Source: Dermanyssus gallinae
Lineage: Eukaryota > Arthropoda > Arachnida > Mesostigmata > Dermanyssidae
NCBI GenBank assembly: GCA_003439945.1
Contig: QVRM01002466.1
Span: 1,108,355-1,172,354 of the forward strand
Reading direction: 5' to 3'
Length of the DNA stretch: 64,000 bases
The notes below the pieces were generated by a model that saw only the letters and a program-made list of their open reading frames with translations, ran no database searches and had not been told where the DNA came from. Shown in pieces: positions 1 to 11,872 of the stretch (position 1 is its first letter; every line of letters starts with the position of its first letter). Made by a program: the position numbers and the translations under genes.

Positions 1-116
1 AAGTCCGACGAGAGGTCGGAGACCTGGATGTTTTCAGGGCCTTTCACCTCTGGTCTGGTCTTGCGTGTGACAATCGCCACGTCTATACCAGATACATAGT
101 TCATGGCTATCATCAC
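1..116 (-). CDS. Possible further NAGLU exon, cut by window edge
   Basis: After an AACCAG acceptor at 117-118 the minus strand is open in phase 0, as the previous exon requires, for 38 codons to the window edge. The frame reads VMIAMNYVSGIDVAIV and later ENIQVSDLSSD. The last part could match the D-x-[IL]-[AL]-[ST]-[DS] region of the family (human DEVLASD), but the rest has no clear counterpart and the pyrimidine tract is poor. An open frame of this length is expected by chance fairly often. The sequence could also be part of the neighbouring repeat. Confidence 0.25.
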   Translation of the reverse strand, partial: MMIAMNYVSGIDVAIVTRKTRPEVKGPENIQVSDLSSD

Positions 117-186
117 CTGGTTTGTTCGAATACGAGCTTCCACGAAGAGTACACCGAGTGCGTCTGTCGACTGTGCTCTCAGGCGT

Positions 187-823
187 GTACGAAGTTTCAT
201 GCATCTGCCTGCCTGGCCCTTGCGAAGAGATCACTGCACTGCCTCTCTCGTATAACATGCCGCGAGGAGCTGAGTGTATAATTGTATAATACGTATAATT
301 GTTCATGTTGTATGCATACTCAATATGAGTGAAATAAATACGATATAATAAGAAAAAGTCTCTTAAGCGGAAAACTTAACAATCCTGTCGTTCAATTTTA
401 GTCACGGACAGCATCAGTCTAGCAGATGAACTATGGGACAGCCAGGGACGCTCCAGGCGATGACTCTCGACGCATCCACAGGTGGCGGAGCTGTGGAAGG
501 CGTTAACGGTCTGGCTGACGCGTCTGAGCTGCACCAAAGCAGACACGAGACGCCGGATGATGCCAGATTGGAGTAGAATATAGGAGATGGTGCAACACCG
601 CTCCCATGGATTCGAAGCAATGCCTACGCAGTTACCGATTCCTGGGGGTGGGGGGGGACGCGGGTTTAATGGGTTTGCGAGTCCCAGACTAATCATCATG
701 GCTAGGGTGGCGCATGTCTGTCTGGATTCCCGTAATTCCCCAAAGTAATGCTGAAAGGTCTCAGCAGTAAAAAAATATATGAACTGTGCCATCCCCAGGT
801 ATTGATTACGTACAGCTACGTAC
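187..823. repeat. Interspersed repeat, second copy near 12.06-12.66 kb
   Basis: Bases 187-350 match 12495-12650 in the same orientation. Shared blocks include GCCTGCCTGGCC, TCACTGCACTGCCTCTCTC-like text, ACATGCC and ATGCATACTCAATATGA, with many substitutions between. Bases 400-715, read on the minus strand, show weaker similarity to 12080-12350, with shared GGGACTC-CAAACCCA and C-rich CCCCCAGG blocks. No coding capacity is evident. It is an old, unclassified dispersed element. It fills the intron beyond the exon at 824-950. Confidence 0.5.
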
Positions 824-950
824 CTGGAAAGCTTGGCGAACAACGTCGACAAGGTCTTCGTGAAACAATGTCACGTTACAGAGATGGCCAAGGTTCAAAG
901 GCGCATCCAGGAATAATCGAGCCGCCCTCAAGACGTCCGACACGTTGTAC
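824..950 (-). CDS. NAGLU: NAGLU exon (YNVSDVLRAARLFLD)
   Basis: Encodes YNVSDVLRAARLFLDAPLNL, then HEDLVDVVRQAFQ, colinear with human [20 protein letters not shown]...RYDLLDLTRQAVQ in the C-terminal helical domain. The acceptor is ATTTTCAG and the donor is CCAG|GTACGT. Phase 2 in, phase 0 out. This is the last exon I can assign with confidence. Roughly the final 200 residues of a typical 740-residue enzyme are not seen and must lie at or beyond the left edge. Confidence 0.92.
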
Positions 951-1631
951 CTGAAAAATGGGCATGTTTATAATTAGATGTGTGTATGAACTCCTTTCCA
1001 CTTTAGTTGTTTTATTTCTCATCCCAATCTATATACCCCTAGCGCCCTTGGATATTGTGCACGTACTATTTGAATACACATATAGTAAGCTTGACTATTG
1101 TTTCACTGTGGTAACATTTGCGTGAAAGAATATGAGTTATGCACATAGATGAGGACAGTCGTGTTGGTGTCTCTTTTATTAGGAACTTATGAGCGTTGCG
1201 CCATAACCAACTTCTTGAGAAAATACGGCATTCTTTTTTTTCTAGAATACTAGGTGCTTATTTTTGACCTGGGATGATGAATCTCTAGCGATCTTCCTTC
1301 GTAATGTTTAGGTACCGTTGTCGTGTAGTTGATGAGTCGAGTCGAAAGACAAAAGCTGTCTCGAGAACGCACCGTTTCGTTTTTTATGTCCTGCCATTTT
1401 ATACTCAACAACACTGATGTCCTGGAGTATAGTTTGACATGTCTCTAAAAAGCTTTGCATAGCGCACGACAGTCGGCCCTACGAAGAAGTTGCTTCAAGC
1501 GGACTGCGAGTTGACATGATTCTATCTTGGGTGGTAACGTTCTTCTCAAGCAAGGCATATTAACACGATGAACTCCTTCCTACAAGTTCTTATAGTCGTC
1601 GTGTGTTGTCATGTGCGTATCAAAAACAAAC
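951..1631 (-). other. NAGLU intron, no recognisable content
   Basis: An intron of 681 bases between two confident exons. I see no coding similarity, repeat or RNA gene in it. Confidence 0.75.
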
Positions 1632-1802
1632 CAAATATTTGCTTTCGTGAGGGTGCCCGGCCGGTGGGTGAGAACGTATTCGCCATGGTTGCGCATCGAA
1701 GAATTTGTCACATTGTAGACGCTATCCAAGAGGAGACTCCATGCCTCAGATAGTTCGCTGTTGTGCAAGCCATACCGTGCAAATGCGTAGTTTTCGATCC
1801 AA
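1632..1802 (-). CDS. NAGLU: NAGLU exon, start of C-terminal helical domain
   Basis: Encodes WIENYAFARYGLHNSELSEA, WSLLLDSVYNVTNSS, then a segment ending TKANIW. It aligns with human AAWVTSFAARRYG...AAWRLLLRSVYNCSG...MNTSIW, the beginning of the all-helical C-terminal domain. The acceptor is GATGGTTGCAG and the donor is ATTTG|GTTTGT. Phase 2 in, phase 2 out: the tryptophan codon is split with the next exon, whose first base completes it, as at the equivalent human IWYNRSD position. An NVT sequon matches the NCS sequon of the human enzyme. Confidence 0.93.
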
Positions 1803-2454
1803 CTGCAACCATCAAAGGTATCAAAATACCGAGCATTTGCTATCGTATTGTTAAGAATTCAAGATGAAGACCCACTTAGTGGTCTTCAAAGAAGACAAAA
1901 TGCATTGTTTAAACTTATGGCGTTCATTTGAAATATTCTAGCTTCCCGTCTGGTAAGTGCCGGCATGGTCTCGGGAGATACAGCGCTAGCGATGGCTGTC
2001 ATCTACCCGGGTGTCGCCTGCTCGATCCCTGTTATCGATGGATTTTTTTGGAGCGATGCTTATTGAAAATAGATGGTCATTGAAAAACTATAACACTGAG
2101 AGTCAGCGGTTATGCTACCACAAAGAGTGTTGAAAAAACCCTAGATGTCTCAACATATCCGGCCCTCGGTGCATTGAAGATACGACCTATGGTTAATCTA
2201 AGTCCGTAAGAGACGGATGATTCGAAAGTCTAGATTCGAAAGCCATTTCCTTAAGAATTCGAGAATTAAAAAATAACGGTAACTTTATTTTGGATGGAGG
2301 ACAACACCATAAGAAAACTACAACCATTTTTTTCGAGTGATGCGCTTCGTTGCTATTTAACGCTGCGACAAACAGTTTTATACGTGCATATTCTCAAACT
2401 ATTCCTGGAAAGGTGTCGGCTATTATTAGAGTGGTATCTTCCAGGTTTAACAGT

Positions 2455-2530
2455 ATCCGTCTATGAAGCAATGTGAAAAACAGTTCCGTGGACGTTAAAT
2501 CTTGGCTGATGGTCAGCCCGAAAACTTTAG
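2455..2530 (+). repeat. SINE 3' fragment
   Basis: Nearly identical to the body of the SINE at 12759-12935: TCCGTCTATGAAGCAATGTG, then AAAAACAGTTCCGTGGACG and GGTCAGCCCGAAA. The tRNA-like head is missing, so this copy is 5' truncated. A (TA)n array follows after about 30 bases. Confidence 0.85.
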
Positions 2531-2559
2531 GTTTAACCGTATAAATCGTTTCACAAATA

Positions 2560-2561
<2 letters not shown>

Positions 2562-2616
<55 letters not shown>

Positions 2617-2630
2617 TATATATATATATA
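2562..2630. repeat. (TA)n microsatellite
   Basis: An almost perfect TA dinucleotide array with a single CATA interruption near 2614. Confidence 0.95.
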
Positions 2631-3004
2631 ATGTTTTAAACAAATTTACGTTGTTGAGCCTGGAAAAAAACTTCTGTAATATTAGCTATGTTCTCATACA
2701 TTGGCTCCTAGTATTGTTCTATCGAAATCTGGGCCCTTAGAGAGTGAAGCTTTAGGAGGGAGGTCTGTTTGTGGGTAGGGGTTCTGGTGGGGAATATGCC
2801 CCTTTCATGGCAACAGTTAGTAACTGCAATTGTCCTCCTCCACAAAAATACATTATATATGCAGGGTATATATATGGGGGGACTAAAATGTATTTTTTTA
2901 AATATATAGATATCAATTTATTTTTCGTATATTACATTATGTTTGTGGGACACATATTACAAAAGATTAGCTAAGCCAGTGTGCCTAGCGGGTATGTATT
3001 GTGA

Positions 3005-3240
3005 CTACCACGTGTCCGCCTCGTCTAGGCTAGGCCGAGACCACTTCAGAAGAGTGCCCCGAAAGGAGGCCGCGTTTCCACGTTGTATGTCGAGATCCAG
3101 ACGTTGTTTAAAAAAGGACGACGATCTGCTATCACCGGTTGACTGATCTAACAAAGTGCCGACTTTGCGGATCAGCTGTCTGGTCCGAACACCAGGACCA
3201 CCCAAGGTCTCAAACGCAAGTGGCCAAAGTCTAAATTGTC
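3005..3240 (-). pseudogene. Relic of RT element with endonuclease-like tail, C-terminal end
   Basis: Minus-strand text reads WPLAFETLGGPGVRTRQLIR, TGDSRSSSFFKQRLDLDIQR and GNAASFRGTLL. It aligns with the C-terminal end of the element at 27543-29110 (PLAFETMG..., TGDSRASEFLRQRLSLDTQR, GNAASVRGTLL). There is a frame change near 3190. Only the last 80 codons or so remain, so this is a fragment in a NAGLU intron. Confidence 0.8.
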
Positions 3241-3420
3241 TTGTTTAGGAGTGTCAATGAAATTATGAACTTTTGTTATACAGAAGTGGCTGCCGGATAT
3301 TACTTCACAAAATGTGCGATTACAAAAGAACGAGTTGTTCGACAAACAACTGGCGAACTGAACATATCGACACGCTGTTTCATCTAAAATACAACCAACG
3401 CTGACCAGCAAATAAAAAGC
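3240..3420 (-). repeat. Interspersed repeat copy
   Basis: The minus strand shares CACTCCTAAACAAG, TATAACAAAAGT and AATATCCGGC blocks with 38550-38670 (plus strand). It shares AACTGAACATATCGA and adjoining text with 9800-9930, read on the same strand. Three copies therefore mark a dispersed element of at least 180 bases. No protein similarity is certain. Confidence 0.6.
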
Positions 3421-3670
3421 AGTAATGTCTTATAAATTGGTAAAACAAATTGGCACCTAATGATGGGGGTTCGGTTCGTGACATGCTTACTGTAAGCCGC
3501 TCTATAAAGTCGGATTCCGTAGAGAGTTCTCATACTAACAGAGGTGGGGCTAACCTTAGCGCTCGGACCTAGCCTATGCGGCACACGATGCATATAAACT
3601 ATCAACATTGTTAGCAACTACAAACTTCAAATTTCTATTCTCTCTATAGGCTTTATAAAAAAAATTAATA

Positions 3671-3701
<31 letters not shown>

Positions 3702-3735
3702 TTCTTTTTTAACGGCAACCGTTATTAGTGCTTAC

Positions 3736-3805
3736 GTGGTAATGTTTTCGGTGTTGTTTCGATACGAATTTTCGGCCATAAACTCGTACATCATCTCGTT
3801 TTGAC
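3736..3805 (-). CDS. NAGLU: NAGLU small exon (GQNEMMYEFMAENSYR)
   Basis: A 70-base exon encoding GQNEMMYEFMAENSYRNNTE NIT, matching human [23 protein letters not shown]. It directly continues PEG from the previous exon (PEGT-GQNE). The acceptor is CTACGCTTAG and the donor is ACCAC|GTAAGC, a strong donor. Phase 1 in, phase 2 out; the split codon gives threonine and leads to WIENYAFARYG in the next exon. It contains NNT and NIT sequons. The conserved tryptophan of the human MAELGW motif is not present here. Confidence 0.94.
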
Positions 3806-4393
3806 CTAAGCGTAGGTACATACACTTTTGTTAGTCAACACACATATGTATATATATATGTATATATATCGTCTTGTACTTCCAGCTGCTTGTGATTCAA
3901 GTGTAACTACTCGTTATTCGTATTTTTCTTTTTTAATCAATTTAATTGAATTCCAGAGCCAGCCAAGACTGTAAGAACAAGCTATGTCATTCCTACCGGC
4001 TATCGGAAGCTACCAACGTCGAAGGTAGCTTATGTAGACTTCATTTCTCATGTTCTTCCTTCTCTGAAAAGAAGTGGGTGAAAATTTCACCGTCAGTGGC
4101 TCAAGCGCAGTACACGTTTGCACACCTGCACGGATGCGCTGTATGATGATTTTCTGCTCTTCTTCTTCTGCTCGGTTTTTTAATGATGGCAAATGGTCTC
4201 GGTACCATCCTCTTATTGAGACACCTCTACGGTTGGCGTTGTTTTCCTAACGGATACACATATGAGTTACGTGTTGAGAACAACGGAGCACCGCTGTGGC
4301 GCCTCGACGTTGTGGAATTCTATTCGAGCATCAGCATGAGTGAGTTTTTCTCACGCTTCCTGTCTTTCCTCGTCGTCTTTCCTCCAGTCTCAC
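3806..4393 (-). other. NAGLU intron, no recognisable content
   Basis: A 588-base intron with a short TATATATG tract near 3848-3870 and otherwise nothing recognised. Confidence 0.7.
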
Positions 4394-4557
4394 CTGTTCC
4401 TTCTGGCGTCATTCCGATGCCGACCATGTTGGCGATGTTCAAACGAGCCTCGCGAACCGGCCCGTCGATCCACGCCGGATTGCCAAACATTCCGCTGACT
4501 CCACCGTAGTTGTGCAGCATACACCAGACGAACGGCTGTCCGAAGTAGTTTGAGTAT
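4394..4557 (-). CDS. NAGLU: NAGLU exon with second catalytic glutamate (MTPEG)
   Basis: Encodes YSNYFGQPFVWCMLHNYGG, then the NIANMVGIGMTPEGT segment. It matches human FQGQPFIWCMLHNFGG and NSTMVGTGMAPEG. The glutamate in MTPEG corresponds to the GH89 nucleophile (human Glu446 by family knowledge). The acceptor is CCGACAG, the donor ACAG|GTGAGA, phase 2 in and 1 out. The preceding intron is 9.5 kb, the longest in the right-hand part of the enzyme core, and carries a (CAA)n tract close to this exon. Confidence 0.96.
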
Positions 4558-4615
4558 CTGTCGGTCGGTAGGCCAACAGGAACCAACACGGGGATGAAGG
4601 AGACAGCGACAGCAA

Positions 4616-4756
4616 CAATAACAACAACAACAACAACAACACCAATTTCAACAACAACACCAATTTCAACAACAACAACAACAATAACAACAACAGCAAC
4701 AACAACAGTAACAACAACAACAGCAACAACAACAGTAACAACAACAACAATCATCA
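4616..4756. repeat. (CAA)n microsatellite
   Basis: An imperfect CAA array with ATAA, CAG and CCAATTTCAA interruptions, lying in the intron about 60 bases upstream of the NAGLU exon at 4394-4557. In antisense it gives long leucine and valine runs that are not genes. Confidence 0.95.
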
Positions 4757-5942
4757 AGTGAGAGGCCTGGCTCAGGCCGGTTGTACGAATGATGATGATG
4801 ATGCACAAGGGCGCGTTTAGGCGTTTCGTAAATGTATTTTCTTCTCAGTCTAAAATCTATGCAACTAAATAATTACATAAATCATACGTAGATGGCAGGA
4901 TAGAGCACACGTGGCAAGGACAAAGGCGCGAAGCAAAAACACGTACGTTAACGGGGGGCGTCGTTCATTGCACGTTGCAGCGCGTACAAATGATCGGCGC
5001 GTACAATACATGCGGCCTGTCGACAATTAGGTTTGCTGCAAACAGGCCGACCAATCAGCAGCAACCGTGGCGGCAGCGGAAGGGCGGCAGGGGGGCGCTA
5101 TAGTTATGTTGATGGGGCGGTAGTGGTAGTGTTAGGTAGGAACTGTAGTGGCCGGGGTCTAGCAGCACTGGTACTATGAGTAGTAGTGGTAGTAGTAGTA
5201 ATAATAATAGTAATAGTCCGACTGGCTACCTAGACCTAGTGGTGTCGTGACAACTGGCGGCGCGCGCCCCCGTTTCTGCCACAATTCCTCGCTCGTCCTT
5301 TTCCTCCCTAACTGTGTACGACACCTCCGGTCGGCCACCGCCCGCTCAGCCGCCCGCCCGAGTGCCGTCCCCCCTTGTCTCAGTGGTGGCTAGATTACTG
5401 CTGCCTGAGTTTCGAAACGTGGACGAAGGGAGGGACGACCGCTTTCGAAACCGCTGTGATGAAATCATCGTTGATGGTGGTATGGCGCTGTGGTGGTGGT
5501 ATGAGCGCTACCGGCACAGCTGCTGCTGTTGCCGCCTATGGAGCAGCCTGTCCGCCTGTAGATCTATCTATCTATCTATCTTTCTTTCCGTCTGTCTGAA
5601 AGCTTGGACTGGCCGCTACCACTTTCGGTGGTCTCAGTCTATCAGCGGGGAAAAATCATCGTCGTTCTCTGTGTTCGTAAAGTCGGACCAAAGCTAGACT
5701 CAGTGTGTTTCGTTGCCCCCTTCGCTCTCTCTCTCTCTCTCGTCTCGGAGAGGGTTTCCATTCTCCGCCACCGGGGGTCTTCGCTCTCTCTTGCGTGCCT
5801 GCCTTTGGGGGTCTTCTTGCTTTCTCTTTGCGCACTCTCTCTCTCTCTTGTTCTTGCTTTCCAGCTTCGTTCTCATCATGGTTTGTCTCTGCCTTCACCC
5901 TCAGCTTACGCCGCGTTACACTGGAGCCCCGGTGGACCGTAG
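4757..5942. other. Intronic stretch with simple repeats
   Basis: Contains GTAGTAGT/AATAATAAT text near 5170-5215, TCTATCTA near 5560-5585 and CTCTCTCT near 5725-5745. The section 4820-5350 is GC-richer than its surroundings. I see no gene. Confidence 0.6.
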
Positions 5943-6160
5943 GGAGACGGCTGGCGTCGGCCTCCAGATGGCCTTACCAGTCGGGTCTGGGACCATAATA
6001 GGCTGCTGGCGTGGGACGTCACGTTCTCCGACGACACGTACGCACTCGGCTATATCGTGGACTCGTTGAGCGCGGGCGTCGGCCACAGCGGAGCCAAGAT
6101 CGGCCGCGTTTCTCCGACACAGGGTGTCGTTGGAACTATAGAGAAGCAACGCCAAGATTG
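5943..6160 (+). pseudogene. Relic of RT-element endonuclease-like domain
   Basis: The plus-strand frame from 5943 reads GDGWRRPPDGLTSRVW, RLLAWDVTFSDDTYALGYIV and DSLSAG, ending at a TGA at 6158. The spaced PDG and (L)AWDVT motifs match the endonuclease-like domain of the element at 27543-29110 (KNPDGLTL...MLVWDATVTDSLA). A stop lies immediately before the segment; upstream similarity (VTLEPRW near 5900-5940) is in another frame, so the copy is broken. It lies in a NAGLU intron in antisense orientation. Confidence 0.72.
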
Positions 6161-7430
6161 AGAGCGTTGAGTGGTCACCAACCCTCAAAGAAGAATAATA
6201 TTAATAATAATAATAATATCAGTATTGCAAATATTATATATGTTATATATGTATATTAATATGTTCGTAATTGTAACCCATGCACATAGTATTATAAAAA
6301 AAACCTTTGTTTTGACAAAAAATAGAACTACAGAGTCACTTTTAAGATCATATAAAATAGTGTGTTATTCAATAGAGCATAGCCTCATGTGCATTGCTCA
6401 CAGGTATACGTGCTTGCAGCAGAAGAACAATACTAATAGTCAAAAAGGGGGGAAGTATTTGAATTTACGTGCACTCGGTTGGCCATCTGTCAAGCACACA
6501 AGCTGTTTATAAGCTTAAATTATAAGCTAATAATTAAAAAAAAAAGAAAAGAAAGCTGTTTATAAGCTCGAAACGGGCCACGGCCTCCGGAGTAAAGGGA
6601 CGCTGGCTTGCTAGGTTATTGGAGCGCTCTGAAAAGAAAATGTCCCAGCAAGTTGCACTTTGTAAGTTGACGTTGAGCGGACGTGTTACACTGCTCATGC
6701 AGCAGTGGGTCTTTACCAAGAAGTTCGTCAGCCGTCTTGCTTTAAGGACACCTCAACCGTAGGCACCTCAGGAACGTGTCCTGCATTCCTCCCCCTCCCT
6801 CATTTTTATGATTAGCCAAAGCGGCCCGTAGACAAAATAGCAGTATGTTTATATATGCGGTTGAAAAAAGAAAAAATCTGGGAATGGACTCATAGGGAAT
6901 TGCTAAAGAGAGGCAGCCAAAACTATCGTATCTTCAAGGGGCAGTGATTTCTCCACCAGAATCTCGTAACGTATACGCCTCAGCCACGTGCAAACGTGGG
7001 TAACAGGGGGTAGTTGCTTGCTTTTGTAATCAAAGGCAAGAGTGTACAGTATTTCAGCATTGCTAGGTTCTACAAGTAAGAGAAGCATGCCAACCTCAGA
7101 ACACCACCGCGCATTGAAACCGGCAGCTTATTGCGAAGCAGCATGATAGTCACTGGAGCAGACGGGATAATAAAGTTTTAAGTTTTTAGCATAATCACAA
7201 TATTTGACGTTAGCGGGCAGGTACCTGTGTATGTCCAACTAAAAATCCTATACAGAATAGGGAATAGAAGCTTCGCTAAGACACTCAAACAATGAAGGTT
7301 CGTGCTGGTTAAGTTGATTGCCCATACTACTTACCCAAAAGTGACGGTTGCTTAAAAATGCCCTCGCCAATTGTGGCGTACGGGTGTGCACACCAGACCA
7401 AAAAGTCGAGCAAGATGTCTTGGTATATAT
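6161..7430. other. Intronic stretch, nothing recognised
   Basis: AT-rich sequence with a short AATAATAAT tract near 6194-6220 and an A-rich tract at 6534-6556. No gene or element recognised. Confidence 0.6.
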
Positions 7431-7545
7431 AGCCTTTGCCTTGCGTGGTAAAGCCTTTGCCGTGCATTCGGGAGGCCTGGGTTCGAGACCCAGACCGGCC
7501 GCTCTTATATTGGTTTTTATGGTTTCCAATTTAGACAAGGCAAAT
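7428..7545 (+). repeat. tRNA-derived SINE-like element (second family)
   Basis: Contains an RNA polymerase III B-box-like core, GGGTTCGAGACCC, at about 7479-7491. A GCGTGGTAAAGCC segment about 40 bases upstream could stand for the A box. The flanking arms GGCCTGG...CCAGACCGGCC can pair. It does not fold as a full functional tRNA by eye and lacks a clear anticodon stem. Its sequence differs from the SINE at 12759-12935. Confidence 0.55.
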
Positions 7546-8507
7546 GCCGGAATGGATTAAAAACCCTCCATGACATTACAAAGGGCATTAGCTGTATGAA
7601 ACAACTAAAAAAAAACTCTTTATAGGCATAGTTCATGATGACTAATTTCTAAAAGCTGCGTACATGTAGACGAATGGACGGTAAATTCATGCTCGGCACA
7701 GTACGCCACTCTAAAACACCTTCTGTATGGCCGCTGGGAGAACAGGTGCAGCGCACTCGATAAGCCAGTAGATAGGAATATAATATACATACCTGACGCA
7801 GTCGGCATACCGGTTTCTAACACAGTTGTTCTACCGCATTTACAATACAGCTCAGCGAAATCGAGTTCAGGAACGGACTACGTGGATTCAGAAGAGGATA
7901 GAAATAGACCAGGCTAACGGAGGGGTAATACTTGTTTCAGTATCAAATTAAGGAACCGCAACCAGATTCAAGGGAGTTCGTCAGGCAAGCAGGAAGCCGG
8001 GCGAGTGTATAATGGGAAATCGATTGTCGCGATATTTTCCCATTATAATCATCCCATCACTGAAACATGCTTCAGGCAAATGCTGTCGCGTGCAGTATAT
8101 TGAACATGAATGCTTCCTCTGTAATAGGCGCTCAGAAAGCTCTTGGTTCTAGTGCGCAAGGCCAAATCGACATGCGGCTGCAGGGACAAAACTGCTGAAC
8201 CGGCTTGATGTTGCAGTTCTGGCGTTTTAAGTTTCTGTTATTATAAAAAGGCGGCATGAAAATGATTAGTGGAAAATACATACAATGAGGTGCTCTGCTG
8301 TCCGAGGAATTTGTCGCCATATTCGAAAATGATTACCTGATTGGACATGCTTACTAAAAATGACTTTAAAATTGGCCACAAATACTTAAGTTTCGACGAT
8401 TAAGCAATGTCCAAACGAGCGCCTGTACTAGAGAACGAAATTTTGCGCTCTAAGATAGGGCAGAGCCCGACTGCTACTACACAAAGGGCCGCGGAAGAGG
8501 AAATTAC

Positions 8508-8512
<5 letters not shown>
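7546..8512. other. Intronic stretch, nothing recognised
   Basis: I see no coding similarity, RNA gene or repeat family here. Confidence 0.55.

Positions 8513-8582
<70 letters not shown>
8511..8582. repeat. (TA)n microsatellite
   Basis: A TA dinucleotide array of about 70 bases within the long NAGLU intron. Confidence 0.95.
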
Positions 8583-8584
<2 letters not shown>

Positions 8585-9785
8585 CGTTCTTAATTATTTT
8601 TATTTATAAAGGTAACTTGTATTTAAATGCGTGATGCACACCACGCGTCGTTGTTTAAGCCACTGTAGTGTGGGATTCACTAACCTATCCAAATCCAGTC
8701 GTCCTTTTTGCCCCTTGTCGGGGAGTGGCCGCAGTACTGTCTTCTCGAGATCACTTCACCTGGAGATCTCTCTTCTTGCCATTTAGACTGTTCGACTTTG
8801 TGCGGCGATTATTTTCGCCGCGGAGACAGTTTCTGCAAATCTCCTTATAATAATCCAGGATTTATGATCCTTAGGGAGCACTTTTACAAGGGTCTGGCTT
8901 GGTTCTTCAGTCGTAAGCTCCGGGACAGTAGCTCCCGCTCAGTGTCGAAATAGGCGCAGCGTTCATAGCAGTACCTTACATCGTCAGCCTCCCCTCAGTT
9001 GCACATACGGCATAAGGGGGAGTCAGTTTTACCAATGTGGTGTAGGTATTGAACTAAAAACTGTCACCATTACCTGTTAGCAGTTGCGCGAATGGGTAGG
9101 TAAGCTAGCCATATTTGAGGCTGTACCGTTTTTTGAGATCATGGAGTATTGACTTTGCCCAATATCCAGGATGGCCCGGCTGGTTTGTTTTCCATTGTTG
9201 ACTCTATTCGTTTAGGGTGTCGTTTCTGCTGATTAGTTTTTCCTCCATCCGGCCTTTAATTGAAGTGTTTCTTGATGCCAGTTCTTTAACTCTTAGGTCC
9301 CAGAAAATTTGTCCGGAGAGGACCTGTATGGCTGCTGTGGAAGTCGTGCGACTTGCTCGTGCTATGTTAAGCGCCGTAGGTCTTTAGATCTTGTTGAGGA
9401 GGCGGCGTGTTGTAGCTCTGATAGCTGTGCGCTCCCATAAGGGTGCGGCGTATAACATGATGCTGTCTATTACTGATGCTAAGAGGCGGCGTCGAGAATC
9501 GATTGCTCCTCTGGTCCATAGGAGGATTTTTCGTAGCTCTGCTGAGGCTTGGCTGCTTTTTTTTCTGGAAAGCGCACACGAGGTGTTCCTGTGAGAGCCT
9601 TATCCAGGATCAAAATCAAGTTTGGCCAGACTTGAGGAGGTTGTACACTTCAATATATTAGGCATTTTCCAATGCAATGTCTTCTATAAATGACATGAAT
9701 AAGCATTTTTCAATGTAATGTTTTCTATAAATGTCTTCCCGGAAATGTCTTCTATAGGAATGATAGAGAATGTACTAATATTTTT
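8583..9785. other. Intronic stretch, nothing recognised
   Basis: Mixed-composition sequence. A local near-repeat, AATGTCTTCTATAAATG / AATGTTTTCTATAAATG, occurs at about 9676-9735. No gene recognised. Confidence 0.5.
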
Positions 9786-9789
9786 TTAT

Positions 9790-9935
9790 ACTAATTTGGT
9801 TAGCCGGACATCATTTTACAAAAATGTGTGGTTGCGAGAGAACGAGTGGTTCGAATAAAAAACTGAACATATCGATGGGCTCGCAACTCGCTTTTATGCT
9901 CTGTCTAAAAGGCATCCAACATCGGCTAGTGAAAA
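9790..9935 (-). repeat. Interspersed repeat copy
   Basis: Shares TACAAAAATGTG/TCACAAAATGTG, AGAACGAGT, AACTGAACATATCGA and CAACGCTGACCAGC/CATCGGCTAGTG blocks with 3300-3420. Diverged, no coding capacity seen. Confidence 0.5.
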
Positions 9936-10249
9936 GCAAATACTTGTATTAAATAAGTTTGCAAAAATGGCAATATTGTGATATCTATTTGTTTTTCTTT
10001 TGCGTTTAATATGTCTTGCAGTTACGCCAATGAAAATCATATATTCAGGAATATGCGAATTTGATCCAAATCGTTTTGGTACCATATCGATGGTGGTTTG
10101 ATTCGTTATCTAACTACCGTAGACCGTTTTACTTGCCCCGATATCGGATTCTCATAAAGTTCCATGTTAACGGACGGAACCGTGGTCCCTTTTTCATTGT
10201 TTTTTTTGTCAACTGTTATCTAAATCTGAAGCTATATAGACCAATTTAA

Positions 10250-10335
10250 ATGTGGCCAACAGTTAGCTCGAACCCGCGTCCTTCCGCGTATTGTACTAAC
10301 GTCTTTACCGCTAAATCTGCGTACGTCCATAAACA
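10250..10335 (-). repeat. tRNA-derived SINE-like fragment
   Basis: On the minus strand, AGCGGTAAAGACGTTAGTAC is followed about 30 bases on by ACGCGGGTTCGAGC, which resembles a polymerase III A box and B box in correct order. No CCA-like end or perfect acceptor stem is present, so a SINE head is more likely than a tRNA gene. Confidence 0.5.
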
Positions 10336-11470
<1,135 letters not shown>

Positions 11471-11697
11471 GAAGAAAAAGAAGAAGATAAAGCAGCAGAT
11501 AATACCTATACCATATTATTGGCGATACTGACATACAAGGCAAAGGAGCACACTGAGTTATAACTTCATAAACATTATAACTCAAAATGACAGGTAAAAA
11601 CTAAGAAATTAGATCATCGCTCTCAGTAGATTCCCTTTCTCCGTCATGTATTCCTATTTAAAAGCCATATTTTGACGTCTCGGGTAAAGCAGCATAG

Positions 11698-11749
<52 letters not shown>

Positions 11750-11872
11750 GTTGTTGCTCCATATGTATTTTTAATAAAGCAGATATATATATATATATAT
11801 ATATATGCTTTAGTAAGAATACATATGGAGCGACAACTGTTTTATATATATATATATATATATATAGATATA
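11698..11872. repeat. Inverted repeat around and between (TA)n arrays
   Basis: A left arm near 11745-11781 (AAACAGTTGTTGCTCCATAT, then GTATTT..AATAAAGCA) is mirrored by a right arm near 11807-11845 (TGCTTTAGTAAGAATACATA, then TGGAGCGACAACTGTTT). A TA array separates them, and further TA arrays lie at both outer edges (11700-11744 and 11844-11866). The arms are about 37 bases and roughly 85-90% complementary. It could be a small MITE-like palindrome or a foldback formed between TA arrays. Confidence 0.8.

Larger units (their letters stand above)
1803..3735 (-). other. NAGLU intron holding repeat debris
   Basis: A 1.9-kb intron. It contains a SINE 3' fragment (2455-2530), a (TA)n array (about 2562-2630), an endonuclease-like RT relic (3005-3240), an interspersed repeat copy (3240-3420) and another (TA)n (3668-3692). 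Nothing else is recognised in 1810-2450 or 2640-3000. Confidence 0.75.

Noticed and set aside
1941..2040. Minus-strand GIEQ-like text considered as the exon after PEGT
   Set aside because: It stops after eight codons, and the exon at 3736-3805 fits far better.
4439..4808. Long leucine/valine-rich minus-strand frames
   Set aside because: They are translations of a (CAA)n microsatellite; only 4394-4557 is exon.
5314..5900. Overlapping frames across CT-rich sequence
   Set aside because: Low-complexity serine/leucine translations with no splice or motif support; only the relic at 5943-6160 has a family match.
7440..7500. Possible functional tRNA gene
   Set aside because: A B box is present but no complete acceptor and anticodon stems; better explained as a SINE head.
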